Assembly: GCF_003813865.1 (NCBI RefSeq)
Contig: NZ_RMVG01000001.1
Location: forward strand, 186,001 to 250,000
Reading direction: 5' to 3'
DNA from: Candidatus Pantoea deserta
Lineage (GTDB): Bacteria; Pseudomonadota; Gammaproteobacteria; Enterobacterales; Enterobacteriaceae
Length of the DNA stretch: 64,000 bases
Part shown: positions 19,687 through 28,354 of the stretch, piece after piece
Layout of the letters: every line of letters starts with the position of its first letter
Position numbering within the stretch: the stretch's first letter is position 1
Program-made: the position numbers and the translations under genes
Notes under the pieces: model-generated
Databases searched by the model: none
The model's input: only the letters and a program-made list of their open reading frames with translations
What the model was told of the DNA's origin: nothing

Positions 19687-20460
19687 ATGGAAACCCGGCG
19701 CGACGAACGCATTCAGAAACTGATCCTGGCGCTAAAACGCACCGACAAGCTGCATCTGAAAGATGCCGCCCAGCTGTTAGGCGTCTCAGAGATGACGATT
19801 CGCCGCGATCTGAGCGAACCGGCCTCAACGGTGGTGCTGCTGGGCGGCTACATCGTCAGCGATCCCAAAAGCCACGTCGGACACTATTTTGTTTCAGACC
19901 AGCACGGGCAGAACGCCGCCAAAAAGCAGCGGCTGGCGCAGGCGGCCGTCAGCCTGATCGGCGAGAACGACACGGTGTTCTTCGACTGCGGCACCACTAT
20001 TCCCTATATCATCGACGCCCTGCCCGACGCGCTGCCTTTTACCGCTATCTGCTGCGCCATGAATACCTTCCTGGCGCTAAAAGAGAAACCGGCCTGCAAC
20101 GTGATCCTGAGCGGCGGCGAGTTCCACGCCGACAATGCCCTGTTCACGCCCGTCGGCGCGCACTCCATTCTTGACGATCTCTGTCCGACCCTGGCTTTTA
20201 TCTCGGCGGCGGGCATCGACCCGCATCAGGGCGCGACCTGCTACAACCTTAACGAGCTGGCGATGAAGCACCGCGCCATGCTGCGTTCACGCCAGCGCAT
20301 TCTGGTGGCCGACAGCAGCAAGTTCGGCAAAGTCCTGCCGGCGCGCATCGGCGAGCTGCATCGCTTTGACCTGCTGGTCAGCGACAGCGCGCCGGACAAG
20401 ACGCTGGCCGACTGGCTGGCGCAGCAGCCGCTGCCGCTGCGTCTGCCCGATTCGCCGTAG
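19687..20460 (+). CDS. deoR: Deoxyribose operon repressor DeoR
   Basis: This is a DeoR-family transcription repressor. The N-terminal winged helix is METRRDERIQ...LHLKDAAQLLGVSEMTIRRDL, very close to E. coli DeoR. The sugar-phosphate-binding domain has FFDCGTTIPYIID and ATCYNLNELAMKHRA. In E. coli it represses deoCABD (deoxynucleoside catabolism), with deoxyribose 5-phosphate as inducer. It has 257 residues from 19687; an in-frame ATG two codons earlier (19681) is equally possible. Its place between slt and ettA differs from E. coli. Confidence 0.88.
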   Translation: METRRDERIQKLILALKRTDKLHLKDAAQLLGVSEMTIRRDLSEPASTVVLLGGYIVSDPKSHVGHYFVSDQHGQNAAKKQRLAQAAVSLIGENDTVFFDCGTTIPYIIDALPDALPFTAICCAMNTFLALKEKPACNVILSGGEFHADNALFTPVGAHSILDDLCPTLAFISAAGIDPHQGATCYNLNELAMKHRAMLRSRQRILVADSSKFGKVLPARIGELHRFDLLVSDSAPDKTLADWLAQQPLPLRLPDSP

Positions 20461-20569
20461 CGCCCTCTTTTCTTTTGCGCATAACGCCGGCGCACGACTG
20501 GGATTAGCCAGGCAAAAAGGCTAAACTTCGTCACTAATTCACCCACCAGAATCAGAGGCTCATTACAAC

Positions 20570-22237
20570 GTGGCTCAATTCGTCTATAGCATGCATCGCG
20601 TCGGTAAAGTGGTACCGCCGAAGCGTCATATTCTGAAGAACATCTCCCTCAGCTTTTTCCCAGGCGCGAAAATCGGCGTGCTCGGTCTGAACGGCGCGGG
20701 TAAATCCACGCTGCTGCGCATTATGGCGGGCATCGATAAAGACATCGAAGGCGAAGCGCGTCCGCAGCCGGGTATCAAAGTCGGCTATCTGCCGCAGGAG
20801 CCGCAGCTCAACCCGGAGCAGACGGTCCGCGAATCCATTGAAGAGGCAGTGTCTGAAGTGGTCGGCGCGCTGAAGCGCCTGGATGAGGTTTACGCGCTCT
20901 ACGCCGAGCCGGACGCCGATTTCGACAAGCTGGCCGCGGAACAGGGTCGTCTGGAAGAAGTTATCCAGGCGCACGACGGCCATAACCTGGAAACGCAGCT
21001 TGAGCGCGCCGCCGATGCGATGCGTCTGCCAGACTGGGATGCCAAAATCGGCAATCTGTCCGGGGGCGAGCGCCGTCGCGTAGCGATGTGCCGCCTGCTG
21101 CTGGAAAAGCCGGATATGCTGCTGCTGGATGAACCGACCAACCACCTGGACGCCGAGTCCGTGGCCTGGCTGGAGCGCTTCCTGCACGAGTTTGAAGGCA
21201 CCGTGGTGGCGATTACCCACGACCGTTACTTCCTCGACAACGTCGCGGGCTGGATCCTGGAGCTGGACCGTGGCGAAGGCATTCCGTGGGAAGGCAACTA
21301 CTCGTCCTGGCTGGAGCAGAAAGATCAGCGTCTGGCGCAGGAAGCCTCTGCTGAAGCCGCTCGCCGCAAATCGATTGAAAAAGAGCTGGAGTGGGTGCGT
21401 CAGGGCGCGAAAGGCCGTCAGTCTAAAGGCAAAGCGCGTCTGGCCCGCTTTGAAGAGCTGAACAGCACCGAGTATCAGAAACGTAACGAGACCAGCGAAC
21501 TCTTTATTCCGCCAGGTCCGCGCCTGGGCGATAAAGTGGTCGAGGTGAAAAACCTGACTAAATCCTACGGCGACCGCGTGCTGATCGACGATCTGTCGTT
21601 CTCAGTGCCGAAAGGGGCTATCGTCGGCATTATCGGTCCGAACGGCGCAGGTAAATCGACCCTGTTCCGCATGATGACCGGGCAGGAGCAGCCGGACTCC
21701 GGCAGCATCGAGCTGGGCGAAACCGTCAAGCTGGCGTCGGTCGATCAGTTCCGCGACTCGATGGATAATTCAAAAACCGTGTGGGAAGAGGTGTCCGGCG
21801 GTCTGGACATCATGCGCATCGGTAACTTTGAGATGCCGAGCCGCGCCTACGTGGGCCGCTTTAACTTCAAAGGCACCGACCAGGGCAAACGCGTCGGCGA
21901 GCTGTCCGGGGGCGAACGCGGCCGTCTGCATCTGGCGAAGCTGCTTCAGGTAGGCGGCAACCTGCTGCTGCTTGACGAACCGACCAACGACCTGGACGTA
22001 GAAACCCTGCGCGCGCTGGAAAACGCCCTGCTGGAGTTCCCTGGCTGCGCCATGGTGATCTCGCACGACCGCTGGTTCCTCGACCGTATCGCGACCCATA
22101 TCCTCGACTATCAGGATGAGGGCAAAGTCGAATTCTTCGAAGGTAACTTCAGCGAATACGAAGAGTACAAAAAACGCACCCTCGGCGCAGAAGCGCTGGA
22201 GCCAAAGCGTATCAAGTACAAGCGTATTACCAAGTAA
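20570..22237 (+). CDS. ettA: Energy-dependent translational throttle protein EttA
   Basis: This ABC-F ATPase binds the ribosomal E site and couples ATP/ADP status to the first elongation steps. It has 555 residues. Two ABC domains are visible (Walker A GLNGAGKST and GPNGAGKST; signatures LSGGERRRV and LSGGERGRL). The basic arm/linker of the P-site-tRNA-interacting region (ARRKSIEKELEWVRQGAKG, about 265-283) lies between them. It has no membrane domain. The start codon is GTG, giving MAQFVYSMHRVGK as in E. coli. Confidence 0.97.
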   Translation: MAQFVYSMHRVGKVVPPKRHILKNISLSFFPGAKIGVLGLNGAGKSTLLRIMAGIDKDIEGEARPQPGIKVGYLPQEPQLNPEQTVRESIEEAVSEVVGALKRLDEVYALYAEPDADFDKLAAEQGRLEEVIQAHDGHNLETQLERAADAMRLPDWDAKIGNLSGGERRRVAMCRLLLEKPDMLLLDEPTNHLDAESVAWLERFLHEFEGTVVAITHDRYFLDNVAGWILELDRGEGIPWEGNYSSWLEQKDQRLAQEASAEAARRKSIEKELEWVRQGAKGRQSKGKARLARFEELNSTEYQKRNETSELFIPPGPRLGDKVVEVKNLTKSYGDRVLIDDLSFSVPKGAIVGIIGPNGAGKSTLFRMMTGQEQPDSGSIELGETVKLASVDQFRDSMDNSKTVWEEVSGGLDIMRIGNFEMPSRAYVGRFNFKGTDQGKRVGELSGGERGRLHLAKLLQVGGNLLLLDEPTNDLDVETLRALENALLEFPGCAMVISHDRWFLDRIATHILDYQDEGKVEFFEGNFSEYEEYKKRTLGAEALEPKRIKYKRITK

Positions 22238-22244
22238 TTCCTCA

Positions 22245-22270
22245 GGCGGCAGCGATGCCGCCTTTTCTTT
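22245..22270 (+). terminator. ettA terminator
   Basis: GGCGGCA-GCGA-TGCCGCC followed by TTTTCTTT lies directly after the ettA stop codon, a classical intrinsic terminator. Confidence 0.9.
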
Positions 22271-22475
22271 ATGCGCTTTTCTGTGACCCTTTGCGCGTTC
22301 CTTTGTCGCTTCGCCCAATTATCCCTTTTATTCCGCATTTAACCCTGGGCTGTCGCCCGATGCCGCCGCCTGGCGCGCTTTTTATACTCGCTGATGATCT
22401 GATTCGACTCACCCTACCGTTCCGGCAAGCTGTTATAAAAATTCACGCCGGGGGTCATCTTACGAGGTCTGTGGC

Positions 22476-23633
22476 ATGAAAATAGTTTCAATCGACGTGA
22501 TACGCGTCGCCATTCCTTTTAATGCGCAGCGACAGGCGCCCCGACAGCAGGAAACCACCTTTAACGCCGCCTCTTCATCGCTGCGCCGTATGGAAACGCT
22601 GCTGGTGAAAATCAGCTGCGATAACGGCCTGTGCGGCTGGGGAGAAGCCTTTGGTCATCTGGCGAACCCTGTTACCGAGCAGGCGATCTGCACGCTGGTC
22701 GCCCCGCTGTTTATCGGTAAACCCCTGCCGGATACGGCGCAGGCTATCGCGGATCTGATGCAGCAGGCAGAGCAAGCGCTGCATGCCTTTGGCCGCAGCG
22801 GTCCGGTGCGTTACGCGCTCTCGGCGGTAGATATTGCGCTGTGGGATGCGCTAGGGCAGCGACAAGATAAGCCGCTGTGGCAGCTTCTGGGAGCCAGCCG
22901 TCAGCGCGTTGAGCGCTATGCCAGCCTGGTCAGCTACGATAACGATCCCGTCGCCGTCGCCCGGCAGGTCAGACGCGCCTGGGATGAAGGCTTTACCACC
23001 CTCAAACTGCATGAAACCGCCTTCGCCGCCATTCAGGCGGCGCGCGACGCGTTGCCTGAGCAGGCTGAACTTATGGTGGACGTTAACTGTCCGTGGACGC
23101 GCGAACAGGCGACGCAGCAGGCGCACGAGCTGCGCGCGCTTCAGCTCGGCTGGCTGGAAGAGCCGATCTGGCCGCCTGATGATTATCAGGGCCTGGCGCA
23201 GCTGAAACGCGTCGGCGTGCCGCTGGCGGCCGGTGAGAACGTAGACGGCGACTGGGGCTTTATCCATCTGCTGGAAAACGGCGCGGTCGATGTCGCGCAG
23301 CCCAGCGTGGCGAAGGTGGGCGGCATTAGCGCCGCGCTGCGCGTATTTGCCGCCGCGCAGCAGTATCGGGTGCGGGTCGTGCCGCACTGCTTCTATTACG
23401 GCGCAGGCATGCTGGCGACCGCGCATCTGGTCGCGCTGTTGCCTGACGAGGTCAAAATGGAAGTGCCGTGGATCGCCTTTGAAGCCGAACTCTACCCCGA
23501 TTTCCCGCAGGAGACGGTTTTTACTCTCTCCGCGCGGCCAGGACTAGGCTACGCGCCGGATGAAGAGGTGCTGCGCCGCTATCGCCTCTCGCTGAGCCAG
23601 ATCACCGATAAAGGAGTGCGTCGCTATGCGTAA
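22476..23633 (+). CDS. Enolase-superfamily acid-sugar dehydratase/racemase
   Basis: This 385-residue mandelate racemase/muconate lactonizing family enzyme abstracts a proton next to a carboxylate, with Mg2+. The N-terminal capping domain (1-125) precedes a TIM barrel. Visible catalytic elements are Lys177-x-His179 (LKLHE), metal ligands Asp202 (LMVDVN), Glu228/229 (WLEEP) and Glu254 (AGENV), and His304 (VVPHCF). The substrate is unknown. The MFS transporter that follows, overlapping by 8 nt, points to uptake and dehydration of a sugar acid. The pair is inserted between ettA and nadR. Confidence 0.85.
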   Translation: MKIVSIDVIRVAIPFNAQRQAPRQQETTFNAASSSLRRMETLLVKISCDNGLCGWGEAFGHLANPVTEQAICTLVAPLFIGKPLPDTAQAIADLMQQAEQALHAFGRSGPVRYALSAVDIALWDALGQRQDKPLWQLLGASRQRVERYASLVSYDNDPVAVARQVRRAWDEGFTTLKLHETAFAAIQAARDALPEQAELMVDVNCPWTREQATQQAHELRALQLGWLEEPIWPPDDYQGLAQLKRVGVPLAAGENVDGDWGFIHLLENGAVDVAQPSVAKVGGISAALRVFAAAQQYRVRVVPHCFYYGAGMLATAHLVALLPDEVKMEVPWIAFEAELYPDFPQETVFTLSARPGLGYAPDEEVLRRYRLSLSQITDKGVRRYA

Positions 23634-24912
23634 AAACTACCGTGTTGTCATTGCGCTACTGCTGTTTTTCGCCGGTATGCTGAACTATCTGGATCGCGCC
23701 GCACTCTCCGTTATGGCTCCGCTCATCAAAACCGATCTGCATATTAATGACGCAGAGATGGGCATTCTTTTTAGCTGTTTTTTTATCGGCTACTGCGCAT
23801 TCTGCTTTCTCGGCGGCTGGGCCGCAGATCGTTTTGGCCCACGTCGCGTCTATGCGTGGGCGGCGGGCGTCTGGTCGCTGTTCTGCGGCGCAACCGCGCT
23901 GGTGACAGGATTTACTCACCTGCTGATCGTGCGCATGCTGTTCGGCATCGGCGAAGGGCCGATGGGCACCACCACCAACAAATCGATCGCCAACTGGTTC
24001 CCTAAAAAAGAGACGGGCCGCGCGGTGGGCTTTACCAACGCCGGCCAGCCGCTCGGCGCCGCGATTGCCGCGCCGGTTGTCGGGCTGGTTGGTTTGCACT
24101 ATGGCTGGCGCATCGCCTTTGTCGTTATTGCGCTGGCGGGCTTTGTGTGGGTCGCCTGCTGGCTGTGGCTGTTCCGCGACAAGCCTGAAGATCATCCTCG
24201 CGTCGGCGCGGCAGAGCGCGAGCTGATCAGCGGCCAGCGTCCGGCGACGCAGGCCGCCGCTTCGCCACAGCAGGATCGCCATTCGCTATGGCGCTACATT
24301 TTTTCGCTGCCGGTGCTGGGCGTGGCGAGCGCCTTTTTCTGCTTTAACTATATTCAGTACTTTTTCCTTTCCTGGCTGCCCAGCTATCTCACCGATTTTC
24401 AGCATCTTGATATTAAGAGCATGAGCATTATCGGCGTTCTGCCCTGGCTGGGCGCAACGGTGGGCTTTCTCGGCGGCGGCATCGTCTCTGATATGCTGTT
24501 CCGCCGCACGCAAAACTTTTTGCTGTCGCGCAAGCTGGTGATCTTTATCGGCCTGGCGGTAGCGGCCCTGTGCGTGCTGTTAACGGCGTGGAGTCAGGAT
24601 GTTGCCAGTGCGGTGACGCTGATTACGCTGGCCAGCGTTTTCGCCTATATGACGCCGCAAGCGTGCTGGTCGCTGTTGCAGGATATTGTTCCGGCGGGCC
24701 GTATCGGCACCGCAGGCGGCTTTGTTCATCTGCTGGCTAATCTTGCCGGTATCCTGTCGCCGGGCATTACCGGCTTTCTGATCCAGTACGGCGGCGGCTA
24801 TCACACCGCGTTTCTGCTGGCGAGCGCGCTGGCGCTGGCGGGTATGCTGCTGCTGGCGCTGCTGGTGCGGCAAAAAGGGGTCAATATGCTGCGCGCGCTG
24901 GCGGCTGCCTGA
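23626..24912 (+). CDS. MFS transporter, sugar-acid (ACS-type) family
   Basis: This 428-residue inner-membrane protein has about 12 predicted segments, the N-terminal signature LNYLDRAALSVMAPLI and the loop motif GGWAADRFGPRR. These are typical of anion:cation symporters for galactonate, glucarate and similar acids. ATGCGTAA joins its start to the stop of the preceding dehydratase gene, so the two are translated together. The substrate is probably that of the upstream enzyme (inference). Confidence 0.88.
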   Translation: MRKNYRVVIALLLFFAGMLNYLDRAALSVMAPLIKTDLHINDAEMGILFSCFFIGYCAFCFLGGWAADRFGPRRVYAWAAGVWSLFCGATALVTGFTHLLIVRMLFGIGEGPMGTTTNKSIANWFPKKETGRAVGFTNAGQPLGAAIAAPVVGLVGLHYGWRIAFVVIALAGFVWVACWLWLFRDKPEDHPRVGAAERELISGQRPATQAAASPQQDRHSLWRYIFSLPVLGVASAFFCFNYIQYFFLSWLPSYLTDFQHLDIKSMSIIGVLPWLGATVGFLGGGIVSDMLFRRTQNFLLSRKLVIFIGLAVAALCVLLTAWSQDVASAVTLITLASVFAYMTPQACWSLLQDIVPAGRIGTAGGFVHLLANLAGILSPGITGFLIQYGGGYHTAFLLASALALAGMLLLALLVRQKGVNMLRALAAA

Positions 24913-24914
24913 AA

Positions 24915-24934
24915 AATGGGGCGTCAGCCCCATT
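24915..24934 (+). terminator. Terminator after the MFS gene
   Basis: AATGGGGC-GTCA-GCCCCATT followed by TATAAT lies 3 nt after the MFS stop. The T-tract is weak but the stem is perfect. Confidence 0.7.
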
Positions 24935-25045
24935 TATAATCCTTTAATATAAAAACTAATGCAGCAAGCTAACCATTCACCTCTGAGCTGATGTCTTTAT
25001 TAATACTCAGGTATTGCGTACTGGATTGTTAGCATGGCGATGTTT

Positions 25046-25426
25046 TTATTTTATTTTCACCCAGTCTTCAATATGTCCCTGGTGGTCTTCACCATTTATC
25101 TTGTAAAGAATACAGGTCAACGTATTAGTTTTATCAAAACCAACCACAATATTGTCGCCTAGCTGGGCTGAATTCATTACCTGGTTACTTTCGTAATAAA
25201 GCCTGAATTCGGAACGTGTTTCGTGCGACATTCTGGCTTCGTACCATTTCATACTTACTTTATGCGGCGTGTCATCACCACCGTAAAAAAAGTTAGTCTG
25301 GAAATTTTTATCAAGCGTTCCGAGCATGTTTTTCAATACTTTAACACCATTCAACTCCTTTTGATCATAAAGTTCACTTTTTGAGAGGGTTTTAATGCAA
25401 GCGCTTTTCAGACTCTGAGTCTTCAT
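25046..25426 (-). CDS. Stand-alone EcoRII-N-like (B3-type) domain protein
   Basis: The protein has about 126 residues from the ATG at 25426 (an ATG at 25438 would add four). The pattern KELNGVKVLKNMLG, then NFFYGGDDT, WYEARMSHETRSEFRLYY and GDNIVVGFD resembles the N-terminal effector/DNA-binding pseudobarrel of EcoRII-like type II restriction enzymes, judged from memory of the family. The C-terminal nuclease domain is absent: the ORF stops at 25046, with no continuation in other frames that I could see. The region is visibly AT-rich compared with its flanks, suggesting transfer. It may be a remnant or a functional single-domain protein. Confidence 0.6.
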   Translation of the reverse strand: MKTQSLKSACIKTLSKSELYDQKELNGVKVLKNMLGTLDKNFQTNFFYGGDDTPHKVSMKWYEARMSHETRSEFRLYYESNQVMNSAQLGDNIVVGFDKTNTLTCILYKINGEDHQGHIEDWVKIK

Positions 25427-25455
25427 AAAATAACTCATCCTTTGAGAAATGAGAT

Positions 25456-25641
25456 TTAATGATAAAGACCTTTTAATTCTTTTCTGTTACAGACATCAAA
25501 TAATGGCTTAAGGGATTTTCCGTTGAAAATACGCTCTTTCTGGAAAGAAAACTCTGTAGAATGTTTATAAAAATATCCATTTGAAAAAAAATGACAAATT
25601 TCAGATGTAGTTATATTTTTACCAGGTTGTCTTTTTGACAA
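25456..25641 (-). pseudogene. Short AT-rich ORF fragment upstream of the EcoRII-N-like gene
   Basis: This 61-codon frame can only start at TTG and contains no ATG. It ends 17 nt before the possible 25438 start of the next gene. I do not recognise the product (KNITTSEICHFFSNGYFYKH region). The lack of a start and of a convincing ribosome-binding site suggests a decayed gene or a chance frame in AT-rich DNA. Confidence 0.3.
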
Positions 25642-25657
25642 CCCGTTTCTGATTAAT

Positions 25658-26911
25658 TTATTTTGCAGCCGCGCTTGCTACCTTTTTTCCTTCCATCATC
25701 CCTTTCACCAGCTCAATACAGCGCAGAAACCGCGTATCGTAATCGTCCTCGCGCACATGCGCGAAATCGACGTTGTTTTCCCGCAGCATGGTCACCAGCA
25801 GAGACTGGAACTCCCGGCGATCCACCGAGCTGCCCAGGCTGCGCAGGCCGTCAGCGACCCAAGGCACGTTGTTCTCCAGCAGGATCACCAGGTCGAAGCG
25901 GTATTCGTCGATCAGCGCCTGCACAAAGGGGTGTTCGCGCCCTTCATACTTCAGGCAGAACGCCTGGGTAGTGATAAAGTCGGTATCGATAAAGGCGACT
26001 TTGTTGGCGTACTTCACCGCAAAGTCGATGTACTGCGCCTGGCCGAGCGCAATCTTGTCGTAGTCGGAATACTGCAGCGCCATTTCGTCGCCGCCCAGAT
26101 GCGAGAAGACGTAGTCGCGCCCGTACTCCCAGGCGCTGGTCGTGTTGAAAATATTAGCCAGCTTGTTGACCAGCGTGGATTTGCCGCTCGATTCGCCGCC
26201 GAGCACGGCCACGGTGCGCACAAAGAAGGGCTTTACCTCGGTGGGAATATATTCCCAGTAGCGGAACGGATCCTGACGGATCTGCCCGCCGCTGATATTC
26301 ATAAAGGATCGCGCGGGATCAATCAGCACGGTGTTAATGCCCAGATGCTGCTGATACATCTCGGCATCCGCGGTTTCGCTGGTGTAGATGCAGTCAGGGG
26401 AAATGCCTTGATCGCTGAGAAAGCGTTTGACGCCCTCGCTCCAGACATCCCAGCCGTGCGGATAAGGCTCGATGCCCTCTTCGTTAAAAGAGTGGATGCG
26501 AATGTTTTTCTGATATTTGAAGGTCTGTAGCAGCCAGCGCAGCCGATCGCTGACGGTCGGCTGCTGCGACATCGCGCTGTTTTCGAACAGTTCACGATCG
26601 CGCGGCTCGTCGTGACCCATGATGATATGCAGCTCGTCCACCTGGCTACAGGCGCGCTGGATCAGATAGATATGGCCGGTGTGCAGCGGATAAAACTTGC
26701 CGAACACCACCCCAACCGTTTTTTCGCGACGCGGAAACTCCAGCCCCAGAAAACGATGCAGCGCTTCCAGCTTCTGCGCGCTGGGGCTTTTAATTTTGGC
26801 ATTGAGCAGCTGGCTCAGATAGCCCTTGGTCATCCCGCTGGCGTCGGCCACCTGTTGCAGGGTATGCCCCTGCTGGCGAATGGCGGTTTTCAAATAGTCG
26901 AACGACGTCAT
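25658..26911 (-). CDS. nadR: NadR: NAD repressor, NMN adenylyltransferase and nicotinamide riboside kinase
   Basis: This trifunctional 417-residue protein controls NAD synthesis. Residues 1-60 hold a helix-turn-helix (HTLQQVADASGMTKGYLSQLL). Residues about 60-225 are the nucleotidyltransferase (FGKFYPLHTGHIYLIQRA). Residues about 230-405 are the kinase with P-loop GGESSGKSTLV. Length and order match E. coli NadR. It follows radA by 50 nt in the serB-radA-nadR cluster. Confidence 0.96.
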   Translation of the reverse strand: MTSFDYLKTAIRQQGHTLQQVADASGMTKGYLSQLLNAKIKSPSAQKLEALHRFLGLEFPRREKTVGVVFGKFYPLHTGHIYLIQRACSQVDELHIIMGHDEPRDRELFENSAMSQQPTVSDRLRWLLQTFKYQKNIRIHSFNEEGIEPYPHGWDVWSEGVKRFLSDQGISPDCIYTSETADAEMYQQHLGINTVLIDPARSFMNISGGQIRQDPFRYWEYIPTEVKPFFVRTVAVLGGESSGKSTLVNKLANIFNTTSAWEYGRDYVFSHLGGDEMALQYSDYDKIALGQAQYIDFAVKYANKVAFIDTDFITTQAFCLKYEGREHPFVQALIDEYRFDLVILLENNVPWVADGLRSLGSSVDRREFQSLLVTMLRENNVDFAHVREDDYDTRFLRCIELVKGMMEGKKVASAAAK

Positions 26912-26961
26912 GCTGCCTCCTGCATGGATTGAATTTGCCAGCGAGTTTACCCGCTCAGCCT

Positions 26962-28344
26962 TTAAAGCTCATCCAGTATCGCCAGCGCGTCCGCCAGTTT
27001 TTTCGCGCTGTAAACCTTCATACCGTCGATCGCTTTTTTAGGCGCGTTGCCAGCCGGCACGATGGCGCGTTTGAAGCCGTGCTTGGCCGCTTCAGAGATG
27101 CGCTCCTGGCCGCTTGGCACCGGACGGATCTCGCCCGCCAGCCCCACTTCGCCAAAGATCACCAGATCCTGCGGCAGCGGCCGATCGCGCAGGCTCGACA
27201 CCATCGCCAGCAGCAGCGCCAGATCGGCGCTGGTTTCGGTTACCTTTACGCCGCCCACCACGTTGACGAAGACATCCTGATCGGCCATTTGCAGCCCGCC
27301 GTGGCGGTGCAGCACCGCCAGCAAAATAGCCAGACGATTCTGTTCCAGCCCGACCGCGACGCGGCGCGGATTGCCCATCATCGAGTGATCGACCAGCGCC
27401 TGAATCTCAACCAGCAGCGGACGCGTTCCTTCCCACACCACCATTACGGAGCTGCCAGAGGTAATCTCATCGCCGCGCGACAGGAAAATCGCTGAGGGAT
27501 TGCTGACTTCCCGCATGCCCTGCTCGGTCATAGCGAATACGCCCAGCTCGTTAACGGCGCCAAAACGGTTTTTATGGCTGCGCAGCGTGCGAAAGCGCGA
27601 GTCGGCGTCGCCGTCCAGCAATACCGAACAGTCGATGCAGTGCTCCAGCACTTTCGGACCGGCCAGCGAGCCGTCTTTGGTGACGTGGCCGACCATGACG
27701 ATCGCCACGCCGCGCGTTTTGGCGAAGCGCGTCAGATAGGCGGCGGTTTCGCGCACCTGCGCCACGCTGCCCGGCGACGACTGAATATCCGCCATATGCA
27801 TCACCTGGATGGAGTCGATCACCATCAGCTTCGGCTGCTCCTGCTCGGCGATCTGACAGATCTGCTCGATGCTGGTTTCCGACAGCATATTGAGGTTTTC
27901 GCTCGGCAGGCCCAGACGGTGCGCGCGCATCGCCACCTGCTGCAACGACTCTTCCCCGGTGACATACAGGGTTTTCATCTCCTGCGCCAGGCGGCACATC
28001 ACCTGCAACAACAGCGTTGATTTACCCGCGCCGGGGTTGCCGCCAATCAGAATGGCGCTGCCCGGCACCACGCCGCCGCCCAGCACCCGGTCAAACTCTT
28101 TAAAGCCGGTAGAGAAGCGCGGCAGCGCCTCAAGGCTAATCTCTGACAGCTTCTGTACCCGGCTGACGCCCGCGCTGCCCGCATAGCCGCTCAGGCGCTC
28201 ATTGCGCGCCGCCGCTGGCGACGCCGCAATGCGCACTTCGGTGATGGTGTTCCAGGCGTGGCAGGCGCTGCATTGCCCCTGCCAGCGCGGATAGTCTGCG
28301 CCGCATTCGTTACAAACAAAGGCGCGTTTTGCCGCTTTGGCCAA
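26962..28344 (-). CDS. radA: DNA repair protein RadA
   Basis: RadA (Sms) is a RecA-like ATPase that promotes branch migration in recombination. The 460 residues show an N-terminal zinc finger (CNECGADYPRWQGQCSACHAW), Walker A GGNPGAGKSTLLL near residue 100, the KNRFG motif (about 255) and a C-terminal Lon-protease-like domain. It lies 10 nt after serB and is probably cotranscribed with it. Confidence 0.97.
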   Translation of the reverse strand: MAKAAKRAFVCNECGADYPRWQGQCSACHAWNTITEVRIAASPAAARNERLSGYAGSAGVSRVQKLSEISLEALPRFSTGFKEFDRVLGGGVVPGSAILIGGNPGAGKSTLLLQVMCRLAQEMKTLYVTGEESLQQVAMRAHRLGLPSENLNMLSETSIEQICQIAEQEQPKLMVIDSIQVMHMADIQSSPGSVAQVRETAAYLTRFAKTRGVAIVMVGHVTKDGSLAGPKVLEHCIDCSVLLDGDADSRFRTLRSHKNRFGAVNELGVFAMTEQGMREVSNPSAIFLSRGDEITSGSSVMVVWEGTRPLLVEIQALVDHSMMGNPRRVAVGLEQNRLAILLAVLHRHGGLQMADQDVFVNVVGGVKVTETSADLALLLAMVSSLRDRPLPQDLVIFGEVGLAGEIRPVPSGQERISEAAKHGFKRAIVPAGNAPKKAIDGMKVYSAKKLADALAILDEL

Positions 28345-28354
28345 ATCAGTACCT

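Noticed and set aside
25757..26530. 257-codon plus-strand frame
   Set aside because: It is antisense to nadR, whose three domains are intact.
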